This document shows positions 1 through 10,364 of a stretch of DNA of 64,000 nucleotides, piece after piece; within the stretch, counting starts at the first letter, position 1, and each line of letters begins with the position of its first letter. The position numbers and the translations under genes are program-made. This DNA is from Plotosus lineatus. Lineage: Eukaryota > Chordata > Actinopteri > Siluriformes > Plotosidae. The stretch is taken from the NCBI GenBank assembly GCA_024760905.1, contig CM045729.1:2220001-2284000 (forward strand). Direction: 5' to 3'. The notes under the pieces were generated by a model that was given only the letters and a program-made list of their open reading frames with translations, was not told the origin of the DNA and made no database searches.

Positions 1-510
1 TGAAATTGAAGAACAAGTAGAAATAGAAATGGAATCGAATCTATAGAAAGATATATCATAAATATAAGTATGAAATATGATTAAACATTCTTCTGAGGTA
101 CACTTAATACTAGGCCCCAGCAGAGGGACATGGCTGAGAAGTACTTTACACCCAACGGAGGACCTGGAAGAGAAGCAGAACCAATACATTTTTGAACTCC
201 TGCCAAAAGTTTCAAAGAAGAAACAGAAACAAACTGATTCCAGTATTATAATGAACTGGATGAGAGTGAAGCACTCTGTAAATCTGATCAGATCCGCTGT
301 GCTGTGCTTGAGAGGAACCAGAAGTTTAAACATGAAAGCTGATCAGTTCACGTGTCCAGTTGTAGTGTCGCCTGTGTGGGTGTGTGTGTGTGAGAGAGAG
401 AGAGAGAGATTGTATACAGTACAAACTCATATAGGTTACTTATACAAGATTTAAACAAGTTCCCCTCTAAAGAATGCCCTGTAATGACTTATGAATAAAT
501 TCATCTAACG

Positions 511-558
511 AACGGCTGTCCGGAACCTAACTTGTTCGTAAGTTGGAGAGCGTCTGAA
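511..558 (+). repeat. End of a MITE-like element
   Basis: The segment CTGTCCGGAACCTAAC followed by GGAGAGCGTCTGAATA resembles the right end of the TA-flanked MITE at 25450-25677. The left end is not visible, so this is a fragment at best. Confidence 0.4.
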
Positions 559-656
559 TACTACTGGGTGAACAGAGGCTTATATTTAGGATTTTGTGGA
601 CCATGTGAGTATAGCTGCCATGCTGACTTTAATAAAGAGGAGGTTCATAGCTGTCA

Positions 657-770
657 GCATGATTCCGCCCTGTGATGGGCTGGTGAACTGTCCAGGGAGT
701 ACTCTGCCCTTGTCCAGAGTCACACACCAGCCCACTCATTTTCTGAATGAATGAATGAATGAATGGATGG
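657..770 (+). repeat. S2 SINE 3' fragment with (AATG)n tail
   Basis: It carries the S2 family 3' block (GGGCTGGTGAACTGTCCAGG, then the CCAGAGTC region) and ends in (GAAT)n. Only the 3' third of the element is present. Confidence 0.6.
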
Positions 771-789
771 TAATTGTTGTAATTACTCA

Positions 790-1520
790 TGTACTAGTCC
801 CCAGATATATTATAAAACAGGAAGTGGACATTACTGAATTAGTGAATAAAAAAAAAACCCTCTATTTTCAAAGTTTTATAAGATGGCTTGTGTTTGACCT
901 TTGAAGGTCAACTAAGGTCACAGTTAACTGTGTCAATTGAAAGTCCATATAGTGGTTTCTTATTCAATTCCATAGAAACATCATGTCTATCAGCAGTTGT
1001 GTTCAATTTATAACCATCTAAAATCTTGTGACCTCGATATTGACCTTTCTAAGTCACTCAAATGTGATTATGCTGTTGCAAAGCATTTCCTACCTGCCCG
1101 TCACTCCATCTATGCATCTCTGGAACGTCCCAGATTCAATTTCTCAAATAAAAACAATCTTAATTGTAACAATACAAGGGGAAAAAAATCCACCTCCTGA
1201 ATTTTGTGACCTTCCACTGACCTTCACGTTTAACCTTAACATTACAAAATTAAATTATTTTTAGGATGGGGGTAGGTGAGTGAACTCACCATGTTTTGTG
1301 AAAACCCTTTGCATGGGTGCCAGCATTTTGTTCAAAGGAAAACAAACAAACAAACATCAGTGATTAGATTAAATCCTCTGTAACAGGAAACAATCTCAAA
1401 CCAGAGCAACCAGGTGAGATCACACTTCTGGGATTATCTGTGTGTAACATATGGCAACACCCAGGACATTCAAGTCTAGTAAAACTAAGTCTGTAATAAA
1501 ATTTATGGCCATGTATTAAT
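790..1520. other. No gene seen
   Basis: AT-rich sequence with short ORFs that show no codon pattern or recognisable motif. It lies downstream of wnt6 and nothing else is supported. Confidence 0.6.
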
Positions 1521-2289
1521 TACCATATGTCCTGGACTATAAGTCGCTCCGGAGTACAAGTACATTGGCCAAAAAAAAAAAAAAGCATAATAAATAAGAA
1601 AAAACATACATAAATTGCACTGGACTATAAATTGTAATCTCATGGAAACTGTAACTTCTGACAGTTTTTGTGACGTTGTGGTCCTCACTCTGATGGAGAG
1701 GCGGTTGCGGTGCATGAAGCGGTAATACCAAGAAAGTCCTCACACAACATAATTTCTATTCATCTCCTTGACAAATACCTGGATGTGGAGATGCAACTGT
1801 GCTGTTGACAAGCCCCTCCCTGCAGCACATCAATCAAACCCCTATGTGTGAGCTCATTCCACCAGCTGTGACCATCTAGCATTTAGGTCGCGGTTAGCTT
1901 TTATGGTTTTATTCATTGCAGTAATGGTAATCTCCGCTTTTGTCCAGTTCCTCACAAGTCTCTCGTTCACGCCAAACTTTCTTTCTGCTGCTCAATTACC
2001 ATTTCCTGCTGCATATTTCACTACTTGCAGCTTGTAATCCACAGAATAGGATTTTCTTTTTGGGGACATTTTTTTCAGTGGTACAGGATGAGCAGGTACT
2101 GGTAGCCAAGCCTAGAGTGATCTCTTGTGGTTGTGAGTGTAAAAATAGCAAATGTGAAATTATGTTTGTTATTATTATGACGAAAATAATTATATGTAAT
2201 AATTTCACATATAAATCGCTCTGGAGTATACGTCACACCTTCAGCAAAAGTATGAAAAAAGTGTGACTTATAGTCCAGAAAATACGGTA
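1521..2289. mobile_element. Non-autonomous DNA transposon with long terminal inverted repeats
   Basis: The left end (TACCATATGTCCTGGACTAT) is mirrored by the reverse complement of the right end (TACCGTATTTTCTGGACTAT). Both ends continue into AAGTC and a CTCCGGAG/CTCTGGAG-GTA block. The interior shows no transposase. The length is about 770 bp. Superfamily was not assigned and no target duplication is certain. Confidence 0.7.
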
Positions 2290-3200
2290 TATATTTGCTT
2301 AAACATTTACCAGTTAAATAGTTGTTTATTTTGTTGGTTCTCATGGACCTAATTAAGACTGCAAAAAAGAAAAAAAATAAATTAAAAAAGTGTTCAGGGT
2401 GTTTCAAGTTTGCTAATGTAATCATCACGAGTAACATTACTGACATTTCTGAATTACAAAGAATATACCTTTGGTGAAAAAAAAAAAGTCTAATTATTTC
2501 AAATAAATAAATAAATATGTTTTTTATATGAGCTGATATCATGAGAACAGGTTAGCCAATCAGAGGGCAGAATAACTCATATCCAGAGAACGACATCATA
2601 TAAAATTGCTTTGGTGTGAAAAGTGATATAGATAAGAATTTACTAAAAAGTAAAAATTTACAGTAAAGTGACATTAAATTTAAAAACAGGCTGGTCAAGG
2701 TGACTGTGCATAATAAAAACTTGTATTAAATAACTGAAGAATACAATAGTAATTACAATAAACAACAACAATAAAAAATAAAGAGTTGTTTACATATTGC
2801 TGTTAAAAAATGGTTAAAAAATGCTGAAACACATGTGTACGATGTGCATAGTTTTCATATTAAAAGTGCTTTGGACGGAATATTCCAGAACCATATTACT
2901 TGGTTAGTAGTCGGCGTGTTATTGGGTATAAATTGAAGTCTTTGTTCTTTGTCCTGATGCTGGACATTCTTCACTCTGCCACAACAAATATCTTTTCCTC
3001 AAGTCTCTCAGTATTTGGTATGTTTTTACTCCATGAGAACATGCATGAGGGAACACGGGCACATTTTTAACGTCTGGTGGAGACAGGACTGGGTTCTGCA
3101 TCATCACTGATGGCTCTCGAACCGTACTGGGACTGAATAAGAAACTGTGGAAGCTTTCTTTGATTATAACACTGCTGTGTGAAGGTTAAAACACTGAAAA
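2290..3200. other. AT-rich spacer, no gene seen
   Basis: A-rich and (AATA)-type sequence with no recognisable coding motif on either strand. Confidence 0.6.
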
Positions 3201-3201
3201 G

Positions 3202-4240
3202 TTTATTTAATTCCACTGAAAAAATGTTAAACACATCAGATTCTGGTATGCCAGCTTAGTGTCCCAAGGAGGCTGCAGCCAATCTCAGCCAGCATTGAGT
3301 GAAAGCAAAATACACCCGGAACAGTTCATCAGACCTTTGAAGGGCCACCCCAAGCTCACGGAGAACATGCCAACTCCACATGGAAAATCTTCAGCCCGGA
3401 ACAGACACCCGGTTCTGGAGTGGTGATCTAAAATTTGCAAAATACAGGTCTGTTGTTTCCACATAGAATATCATTTAAATACTAAGTTCTCTGGTATTTG
3501 CATGTCGGCGACGCCCTATTATAGGATTCAGTTCTGGAGGAGTTCGAGAGTCCAATCCAACATGGTGAGTTCCTATTGTAAAAAAATAAGCAGGAAATGT
3601 TTTGGAACTATCTTGAACTTTCCGTTCAGAATCATACCGCTGCAGAATACTACAGAGGGGGGAAAAAAAAACAATTATTGAGTCTGAAATTCCTCAGATA
3701 CCGAGTCACTGTTAGTGAGTCTCCATGAGGTACCTCAGTGCTCCAGAGCTTTTTCTAGGTCACTTTGCAAGTGAACAATACTGTAGAACATTTTGGCGGT
3801 CATCTTGATTCCAGCTCTCCACTTTTTCCAAGAACGCAATCCAGATATTTTACCAGCTCAATCAATGATGTGGAACTTCACCAGTCCTCAATTGAGATCC
3901 TCTTAAAATTAGATCCAGTTCATTAAAGTGAGACAGAATAATATATACATAGCAGCTGAGTCAGGGTGGAACAGCTCCATCAGAACTTGTAGTACTCCAG
4001 AATGACTGAAAGGCAAGTCCAGAACTTAAACACCTGAAGAGCTCACCCATGTTCTGGAATGTTCTAGAATGTCCAGTGGTGAAGTAGTCACCCATCAGCA
4101 TAGTGCACAAATGAAGTTCTACAGAAAGACACTTGATGTTCTGGAGTAAATACTTAAGTGCTTAAGCAGACAAGTCAGGTAACTTGGAAATGCAAACAGC
4201 AGTAAAACAATGGGGTCTAGTTCGTTCACCAGGTAAGAAC
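3202..4240 (-). other. wnt6: Probable wnt6 3' UTR with candidate poly(A) signal
   Basis: The sequence after the wnt6 stop codon is mostly unique down to about 3.4 kb. The first AATAAA hexamer I noticed on the minus strand is at 3207-3202, about 1.03 kb beyond the stop. An S2-type SINE fragment lies just before it (3245-3415). The extent of the UTR is inference; no transcript evidence is available. Confidence 0.3.
3245..3415 (-). repeat. S2 SINE fragment (minus)
   Basis: The reverse complement carries the S2 blocks GGAGTTGGCATGTTCTCCGT and, further on, the GGCTGAGATTGGCTGCAGCC region. It is diverged and lacks a clear tRNA head. Confidence 0.55.
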
Positions 4241-4702
4241 TTAGTGACAGACACTGAATTCTTTGCGGACTGAACACTTTTTACACTGTACAACGCAACA
4301 CCAGTGGAACCGACAGAGACAGTTTTCCTCCAGAACAACAACTTCATCTCGATACCCTCTCTCACAACACAACAAGTCGCATCCACTCAAGTCCAGTGCC
4401 GTGCTGTTGCAGGCTCTCCCACGGGTTCCTGGGGAACCCGTCTTCCTGTTTGGTAGACAAAAGTCGGGTGACTCGGCTGAATAGATCAGATCTTGTTTAT
4501 CTGGAGCTTTTATGTTCTGCCCGACAGGGATCAGCGTCTTTCCATCATTGCCTCCCATCACCTTTGAGGCACCATTGAAGCACTCTCGAAGACGGTCGCC
4601 AACTTCCCTGAACCGAGGAAGCTTCTTCCAGCAGGTACGCAATGTGCAGGAACCTGAAAGCCCGTGACATTTACATTCAGTTCTCATGTAGTTCTTCACT
4701 GC
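4241..4702 (-). CDS. wnt6: wnt6 exon 4 (last coding exon, C-terminal Wnt domain)
   Basis: This exon encodes the C-terminal 153 residues of a secreted, cysteine-rich Wnt ligand that signals through Frizzled and LRP5/6. It contains the CKCHGLSGSC motif; the first serine is the residue palmitoleoylated by Porcupine in Wnt proteins. It also has the TGSPGTRGRACN segment, the GCDLLCCERGY segment and the terminal ENCLCRFHWCCVVQC block, in all about 17 cysteines. As I recall WNT6, the match is closer than to other Wnts: SPDFC.PNR.TGSPGTRGRACNS and an ending KE.S.C. The acceptor AG is at 4704-4703 and the exon opens GCA GTG, joining in phase 0 to exon 3 to give GRL-AVKNYM. The stop is TAA at 4243-4241. 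No internal stop or frameshift is seen. One cysteine (RECFNG) sits where I recall Arg in the human protein. Whether this is a wnt6a or wnt6b paralogue cannot be told. Confidence 0.96.
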   Translation of the reverse strand, partial: AVKNYMRTECKCHGLSGSCTLRTCWKKLPRFREVGDRLRECFNGASKVMGGNDGKTLIPVGQNIKAPDKQDLIYSAESPDFCLPNRKTGSPGTRGRACNSTALDLSGCDLLCCERGYRDEVVVLEENCLCRFHWCCVVQCKKCSVRKEFSVCH

Positions 4703-4712
4703 CTGCAGTTAA

Positions 4713-4716
4713 ACAC

Positions 4717-4770
<54 letters not shown>
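4713..4770 (+). repeat. (CA)n next to wnt6 exon 4 acceptor
   Basis: A near-perfect (AC)n tract begins about 9 nt from the exon 4 acceptor. In the wnt6 transcript it reads (GU)n immediately upstream of the 3' splice site. Confidence 0.97.
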
Positions 4771-4773
<3 letters not shown>

Positions 4774-5389
4774 GTGATAAAAGACAAAGCACTTCAGAAG
4801 GAATTTGCCCTTGTGTACCCCACTGTTTCTCTGTAGCTTTGAGCTATTTAAGAGCTTATAGAACCTGACAGCTGAATTAAACCTGAACTTCCCTCAGATA
4901 ATTAACCAACAATTAATGCCAACACACCATTTTCATCCTTGACGATTAAGGACTCTTATTCTGTACAGTTGAAAAAGAATGCCATTACATATAATTATCA
5001 TCTCATAGAAAGGCTTAAATCCTCTGCACACCTCTGCCAGTTTCTTACACACCCACCTGTCTATCTCACCCCGAAGCAGCTCGTGGTCTCACACACACAC
5101 ACACTCACACACTTATATCGTTTTAAAAGCATTACCTGTAAAGCAGTGTCTGTGTCAATTAACAAGCTTCTGTTGCCTGTTCTTTGCCTTTAGCCATAAC
5201 ATGATCTGTCTGCCTATTACAGACCTCAGAAGGTGATGTGAATAAATCAATCAATATTTGGAAATAAGAGCAGTGATCAGTGGGACCACACAGAGCTATA
5301 CACCGTGAATGATTCTCCTGAGTACTACAGTTCTGTCCACGCTTTCAGACTCTGCTTGAGAATTCTACAAGCCGTGTTCACCACCAGGA

Positions 5390-6220
5390 CTTCTGAGGTC
5401 AGCAAACCCATTCTACCTTTCTGCTCTTTATCATATGGTGACAGACTGAGGTGTGCATGCTGCTTATCACTACTTGATCCTACACCAGAGGCCTATAAAC
5501 CTCTTTCTGTAGGGTCTGGATGTATCTCCTGAGGTCAAAGATATTCCTTTTTCCTGCATGAGCCTTGACAAATTCCCTTTCCCTGCTTGGACCTCAGTCT
5601 TAAGGTTGAAAAACCCTTTTATCCTGCTGGGATCCTACTTCTGAGGTCTTCAAACTTATTAAATCTGGATTCTACAGCTGTGTTCTACGAACTCTTTTTC
5701 TTCTGCCTGAAGCTTATTTTCAAGGTCGACAAACCTTTTTTTTTCTGACTGCATCTTATTCTTCAGGTCTACAAACTCTGTTGTCCTGCCTAGGTCCTAC
5801 TTCCAAGGCCTACAGTCCCGATGCAATCTGCAATGCGATCACAAGCCCCCCATCTCCTGCCTGCATGCTTCTCCTAAGGTCTACAAACCCCTTTGTGCTA
5901 AAACTGAGGCTTACAAATGCCCTTTTTTTCTGGATCCTAGTCCTGAGGTCTTACAAACTCCTCTTTTTTGTGATCTTTACTCTTAATGTCTACAACTCCC
6001 GTCTGCTTTGATCCCACTCCTAAGGTCGATCAACTGCCTTGTGCTACCTGGTTCCTAATCCTGAGGTCTACACAGGTATTTACCATGCCTGGATCCTATT
6101 CATAAAGTATCCATCAGTGTGGTATCATGACCCTGAGATCTCCAAATACCGAATGGACCTGCTGTCTTGATTATCCTCCTGAGATCCACAAAGCCAAATT
6201 CTATGTCAAAGTTCCACAAA
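5390..6220. repeat. Degenerate minisatellite, unit about 40 bp
   Basis: The core GAGGTCTACAAACYCC recurs with variants near 5397, 5488, 5601, 5642, 5723, 5765, 5805, 5875, 5905, 5945, 5983, 6022, 6062, 6135 and 6180. Typical spacing is 38-45 bases, with CCTGCCTGGATCCTA-like sequence between cores. It lies inside wnt6 intron 3. Copies are well diverged, so the array is old. Confidence 0.85.
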
Positions 6221-6324
6221 TTCCTGCTATGGTTTGTTGCTGTCACTGAAATGTATGAGCTGCATAAACTTTTGCTTATAATGTCTATAACTCATACAGA
6301 ACCAATCATTCATTTGTACAAATT

Positions 6325-6506
6325 GATTCATCACATTAGGGTCACAGGGAGGCAACTTGGGACAAAGATGTTATGCACCCAAATCAGCTTACCAGACCTT
6401 CCCAGGGGTGACTTGGAACAAACAATTAGACTCCTATACATGTTTGCAGACTTTAGGAAGAAACAGAAATACCTGCAGGAAACCTACACAAGGGCATGAA
6501 GAACAT
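6325..6506 (-). repeat. S2 SINE, split by a younger SINE
   Basis: The reverse complement has S2-like blocks (tail near 6330, GGTTTCCTGCAGGTATTTCT near 6480) and resumes at 6879-6905 beyond the SINE at 6507-6858. The old element is therefore the host of that insertion. Confidence 0.6.
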
Positions 6507-6858
6507 CTGTCTGTCTTCCTTTCGGCTTTTTCCCTTTTACTCGGGAGTCGCCACAGCAAATCATCTGATTCGCACGTTTGATTTGGCAGAGGCTTTTTTT
6601 ATGTCAGATGCCCTTCCTGTCACAACCCTTTTAGCAAGGGACAGAAACACGCTGACAACTTTGCAGCTACTCTTTACGAAAGTCAGCAATGGTTCTTTTA
6701 CATGCCTCACACCATAGACAGTGAGAGACACGGCCCGCCTTTGATAACCCAGTTAGCTGCACTGGGGGGGGGGGGGGGGGGCAGTGATAACCTTGTGGAG
6801 AGTGGGACTCGAACCCCCAACCTTTGGATCAGCGATCCAGCGTCCTATACCACTACCC
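6507..6858 (-). mobile_element. tRNA-headed SINE, family S1, copy 1
   Basis: Read on the minus strand, it starts with a tRNA-like head containing an A-box-like TGGTATAGGACGCTGG and a B-box GGTTCGAGTCC. It ends with CTGTGGCGACTCCCGAG, then GGGAAAAAGCCGAAAGGA and a GACAGACAG tail. It is flanked by a perfect 20-bp direct duplication, CACAAGGGCATGAAGAACAT, at 6487-6506 and 6859-6878, typical of LINE-mediated insertion. An internal run of 18 G (6764-6781) is present. The anticodon position reads GCT, suggesting a tRNA-Ser source; this is inference, as the variable arm is short. Confidence 0.92.
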
Positions 6859-7065
6859 CACAAGGGCATGAAGAACATGCAAACTATATCCAGAAACACC
6901 ATCGTGCCACTGAGAAATATTAGAATGACAAGAGCAATAAACAAACCCCAAAGATTCACAGTCACCGTAATACGTTTATTTTGGTTTCAGCTCAGTGCAG
7001 GACTGATTTCTTTGTGGCGTTCACTCACTCACACACACACACACACACAAACATTTCAAACTATA

Positions 7066-7075
7066 TAATAATAAC

Positions 7076-7116
<41 letters not shown>

Positions 7117-7117
7117 G
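7066..7117. repeat. (TAA)n microsatellite
   Basis: Trinucleotide tract of about 50 bases with one interruption. Confidence 0.95.
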
Positions 7118-7480
7118 TGTGATACTGGTTAAGGTCGGAAGGTCATGGGTTTGATTTGCAGGCTCAGGATGTTTCTATGTGGAGTTTGCCTGTTCTCCCC
7201 GAGCTGACGTGGATTTCCTCCAGGTACTCCAGTTTCCTCCCACAGTACAATAACACAGTAGGCTAACTGGCTATTCCAAATCGTACCTAGGTGTGAGGGT
7301 GTGTGAATGGTTTTTCGAATGGTGGCCCTCGATGGTCTGGCAAGCTGTTCAGGGTGTACCATACCCTCACCCAGAGTCAGCTGAGATGGACGCCAGCCTC
7401 CCCGTGACCCTAATTAGGCTTAACGGGCTTATAATATAAATGAATGAAAGACTAGATGAATGGATGAATGAATGAATGAT
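7118..7480 (+). mobile_element. S2 SINE
   Basis: A diverged tRNA-like head (GGTCATGGGTTTGATTTGCA) is followed by TATGTGGAGTTTGCCTGTTC, TTTCCTCCAGGTACTCCAGT, a CTAGGTGTGAGGGTGTGTGA block, and a tail of (GAAT)n. It is directly followed by another copy in the same orientation. Confidence 0.75.
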
Positions 7481-7812
7481 GAGGTAGCGGTTAGTACGTT
7501 TGCCTTAAAGCAGGAAAGTCCTGGGTTCGATTTGTGGGCTCAGGACATTTTTGTTTGGAGTTTGCATATTCTAACTGTTTGCTTGGGTTTCTTTTGGGCT
7601 CCCCTGTTTCCTCCCACAGTCAAAAAACATGCACTGTAGGCTAACTGGCTTTTCCAAATTACCCCTAGGTGTGAGTGTGAATGGTTGTGTGGGTGAGGTG
7701 CCCTGCGATGGTCTGGTAAGCTGTTCAGGGTGCACTCCTCCCTTCTGCACAGCCTGTTGGGATAGACACCATCCCAATCCTAACTAGGGTTAGGATTTTT
7801 AGAAAGTGAACG
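7481..7812 (+). mobile_element. S2 SINE, second tandem copy
   Basis: It has an A-box-like GAGGTAGCGGTTAGTACG and a B-box CTGGGTTCGATTTG, then the same body as the previous copy (GGAGTTTGCATATTC, TTTCCTCCCACAGT, CTAGGTGTGAGTGTG). It ends against the (TAA)n next to the exon 3 donor. Confidence 0.75.
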
Positions 7813-7817
7813 AATTA

Positions 7818-7822
<5 letters not shown>

Positions 7823-7866
<44 letters not shown>
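7823..7866. repeat. (TAA)n microsatellite at wnt6 exon 3 donor
   Basis: The tract lies 14 bases into intron 3 on the transcript. Most ORFs through it are read-through of exon 3. Confidence 0.95.
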
Positions 7867-7868
<2 letters not shown>

Positions 7869-7880
7869 TGTAATAATTAC

Positions 7881-8188
7881 CAGCCGTCCAGCCTCATTGT
7901 TGTGCAGGTCAATGAGAGTGCGGATGTCACTCTTGCCTTTCCTCCTCTTGGCATCCATAAACTGTTTGGATTTCTCATAGCCAAACTCCACGTCATCTCC
8001 ACATCCACCCCACTCCCAGGCCCCCCCTCCATCCCATGCCCCATCCACAATAGGTGGTGCATCAGCCCGGCGAGGGGGTGGCGCTTCACAACCACACTGC
8101 AGTAGCTCCCCCATGCTGCAGGCTTGAGTTACTGCATGAGTCACTCCAGCCGCTGTAATGGCATACACAAACGCTGTTTCCCGGATAT
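7881..8188 (-). CDS. wnt6: wnt6 exon 3
   Basis: This exon encodes the middle of the Wnt protein: DIRETAFVYAITAAGV, the THAVTQACSMGELLQCGC block, a proline-rich variable loop, then WEWGGCGDDVEFGYEKSKQFMDA and DLHNNEAGRL. These blocks are diagnostic of Wnts, and the variable loop followed by WEWGGCGDDV fits WNT6. The acceptor AG is at 8190-8189. The first two bases AT join the final G of exon 2 to make the Asp codon (phase 1). The exon ends at 7881 with CTG, followed by donor GTAATT (phase 0). Its 308 bases agree with both phases. Intron sequence on both sides is simple repeat: (GT)n just before the acceptor and (TAA)n just after the donor. Confidence 0.96.
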
Positions 8189-8194
8189 CTGTCA

Positions 8195-8247
8195 ACACAC
8201 ACACACACACACACACATTTATACACACACACACACACACACACATT

Positions 8248-8280
<33 letters not shown>
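8195..8280 (+). repeat. (CA)n next to wnt6 exon 3 acceptor
   Basis: An (AC)n tract broken twice by ATTTATAC begins about 5 nt from the exon 3 acceptor. It reads (GU)n in the transcript. Confidence 0.97.
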
Positions 8281-8282
<2 letters not shown>

Positions 8283-8647
8283 TTATAATAAGCCCAGTTG
8301 TCTGTCTGCATACTACATGCGTATTTCAGGTAATATTCACAAATTCTGCTGGATGTGCATATCTGTGTGTATTGAAATACTGAGCAAAAATGTATCAGAA
8401 ATTTTAAAACAATGCTAATTATATTCGCTATGGACACTTGCTAGAGACAGCGGCAATCTCTGCTACTTCCTTTCAAGTGTTCATTATTCCTCCTAATGTC
8501 TGCATATTGATTTAATGAGGCTTTGTAAATTACAGGAGAAGATTAAATGAAAGTTATTCTAGGAATGAGTTAATATTATGGGTAGAATTGTAAGGGGACG
8601 GATCTACCTCAGCTGACTATGGGTGAAGGCAGAGAAACCCTGAACAT

Positions 8648-8990
8648 TTACAGTATTTAGCAGCTGCTCTTATCCAGAGTAACTTACAGAAGAGCTTTAA
8701 GTCTCGATCAGTAAATATATTCTTATAAACCGATGTCGGCTCACCAGACCACTGCAGAGCAACATACACAACCTTTAACACTCAGGCTCACAGGGTGAAT
8801 TTAATACAGCCATTTAACCTAATCCTCAGGTCTTTATAGTGTGGAAGGAAACTGGAGTACCTGGAGGAAACCCAAGCAAGTGAGAAGAGAACAAGTAAAC
8901 TCCAGACAGGATCTCCCTCGCAGAGCTGGGGACTCAAACTCAGGACCTTCTTGCTGTGAGGTGGACATGTGGAATGCTATGTCACCAAGC
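8648..8990 (-). repeat. Teleost dispersed repeats (two fragments)
   Basis: 8650-8700 has TTTAGCAGCTGCTCTTATCC and GTAACTTAC, a very common fish repeat motif. From about 8860 to 8990 the reverse complement shows an S2-type head (GTGAGGTGGAC reversed) and GGGTTTCCTCCAGGTACTCC. Boundaries are uncertain. Confidence 0.55.
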
Positions 8991-9249
8991 TAATGTCTCA
9001 TGTTGCTGAAATCATGTGTTCCCTCTATCCTGAGTAATTTATTTGATTTGACCTTTGATCTTGACCCTTTTATTGACCTCAAACTTATGCTCTTCTAAAT
9101 GTTATACATTTTTCGTAATCCCTCTGCACTGTGTACCACGAAACCTCAGTATCCGGCAACACAATGCATGTTACATCGCTAACATTTCTAAGTGGCAGTA
9201 ATCAGTCAATTATAGCTGAAAGAGAGAGAAAGATGGAGGGAGACAGAGA

Positions 9250-9720
9250 GAGAGAAAAAAAAAAATCTTGGCATTGTGAGGTTAGTGCCTCGGGCCGAGG
9301 CAGCGTCGACGCTGTTTGGCATGTTTGAATTGCATAGGAAAACAGCTGGCGGTTATTTGTGCAGGAGCAGAAATATGCAAGTCTCCTTTGTGCACCCTGT
9401 ACCCTCTGTAACAGGAAGTGGACCTGCCTCGGCAGAGCCGCTCACGCTCTTAATGGCTACGTCCCACCGTAATTGTGGTGGATGTTTCAAAACAGCAGAG
9501 CACTTATAGACACGAATCCTCGCCTGTAGACATGGAGGAATTTATGATTAATTTCCATTCAAAGAGGCAGTCAGTCAGTCTCGCGCCGTGGGGAGTCAAG
9601 TTGCAGCCCATGTGCATACATGCCAATTCACCGCAGGCCAAATTTATTAGTCCTGCTACACCTCTCCAACATGACACAGCTGATTGTCTCCATATATTTA
9701 CTGGAACGGCATGGTAGCTA
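9250..9720. other. High-complexity intron 2 segment, candidate conserved element
   Basis: This is one of few stretches in the region without recognisable repeat motifs. It has balanced composition, several CpG sites and homeodomain-type ATTA cores (TATGATTAATTTCC near 9545). Short ORFs do not look coding. Regulatory function is inference only. Confidence 0.3.
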
Positions 9721-10029
9721 AAAAAACGGAGAACCTCCAGTGAACTTAAAGATCATCATGGGCTCCTAAGACTAACTGATGCACATGGAAGACTAGGAGT
9801 TGGAATAAACATAACTCTGTCACTCGTTATCTGGTTCTCTTTCCTTGTACACCTATGAGAGGCACCTACCCCTGCATACCACGACACACCCCACAAGACC
9901 TGCTGTTTTGGGAGAAATAGGTGTAGTTATTTAACATATCAATGTAAAAGTCCTTAAAACCATACAATTGCTGATCTTTTCTTCTTCCAAGACATCTTGA
10001 CACAAGGGAAGTGATAATACACTTCAGGA

Positions 10030-10350
10030 GTTCCAAGCACATTGAACACTCAGCCCTGTATATTTATGGAAAGGAAGTACAGAGGGTGGAGAGCTTCATG
10101 TTCCTTGGAGTCGATAATTTCTGCTGACTTCACCTGGTTTACAAACATCTCCTCACCTTCTGAGGAGGCACAACAAAGGCTATACTTCCTTAGGAAGCTT
10201 CATAAAGCTCACCCCATCTAACCCCTCATGATAAATGTCTACTGCTCCTCCATCAATAGCCTCCAGACCTACTGCTACACATGAAGGACCTGCAGTGGGT
10301 GGTGAGGGCAGCAGAGATAGGGAGTGTACCATAAACAGCTACTGCTGCGA
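10030..10350 (+). pseudogene. L2/CR1-like LINE fragment, decayed
   Basis: Translation in broken frames reads YGKEVQRVESFMFLGV, then a decayed version of the following RT C-terminal block (QQRLYFLRKLHKA-like). This is the region after the catalytic motifs in L2-like reverse transcriptases. Stops and frameshifts are numerous. Confidence 0.65.
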
Positions 10351-10364
10351 ACTCAGCTGACTTC

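Larger units (their letters stand above)
4703..7880 (-). other. wnt6: wnt6 intron 3
   Basis: The intron between exons 3 and 4 is 3.2 kb with GT/AG ends. It contains a 40-bp minisatellite (about 5.39-6.22 kb), a tRNA-headed SINE with an intact 20-bp duplication, two tandem S2 SINEs and three microsatellites. The rest is unremarkable. Confidence 0.9.

Noticed and set aside
6785..6858. Functional tRNA gene
   Set aside because: A-box and B-box are present, but the head is fused to a SINE body, duplicated at 20876 and flanked by target duplications.
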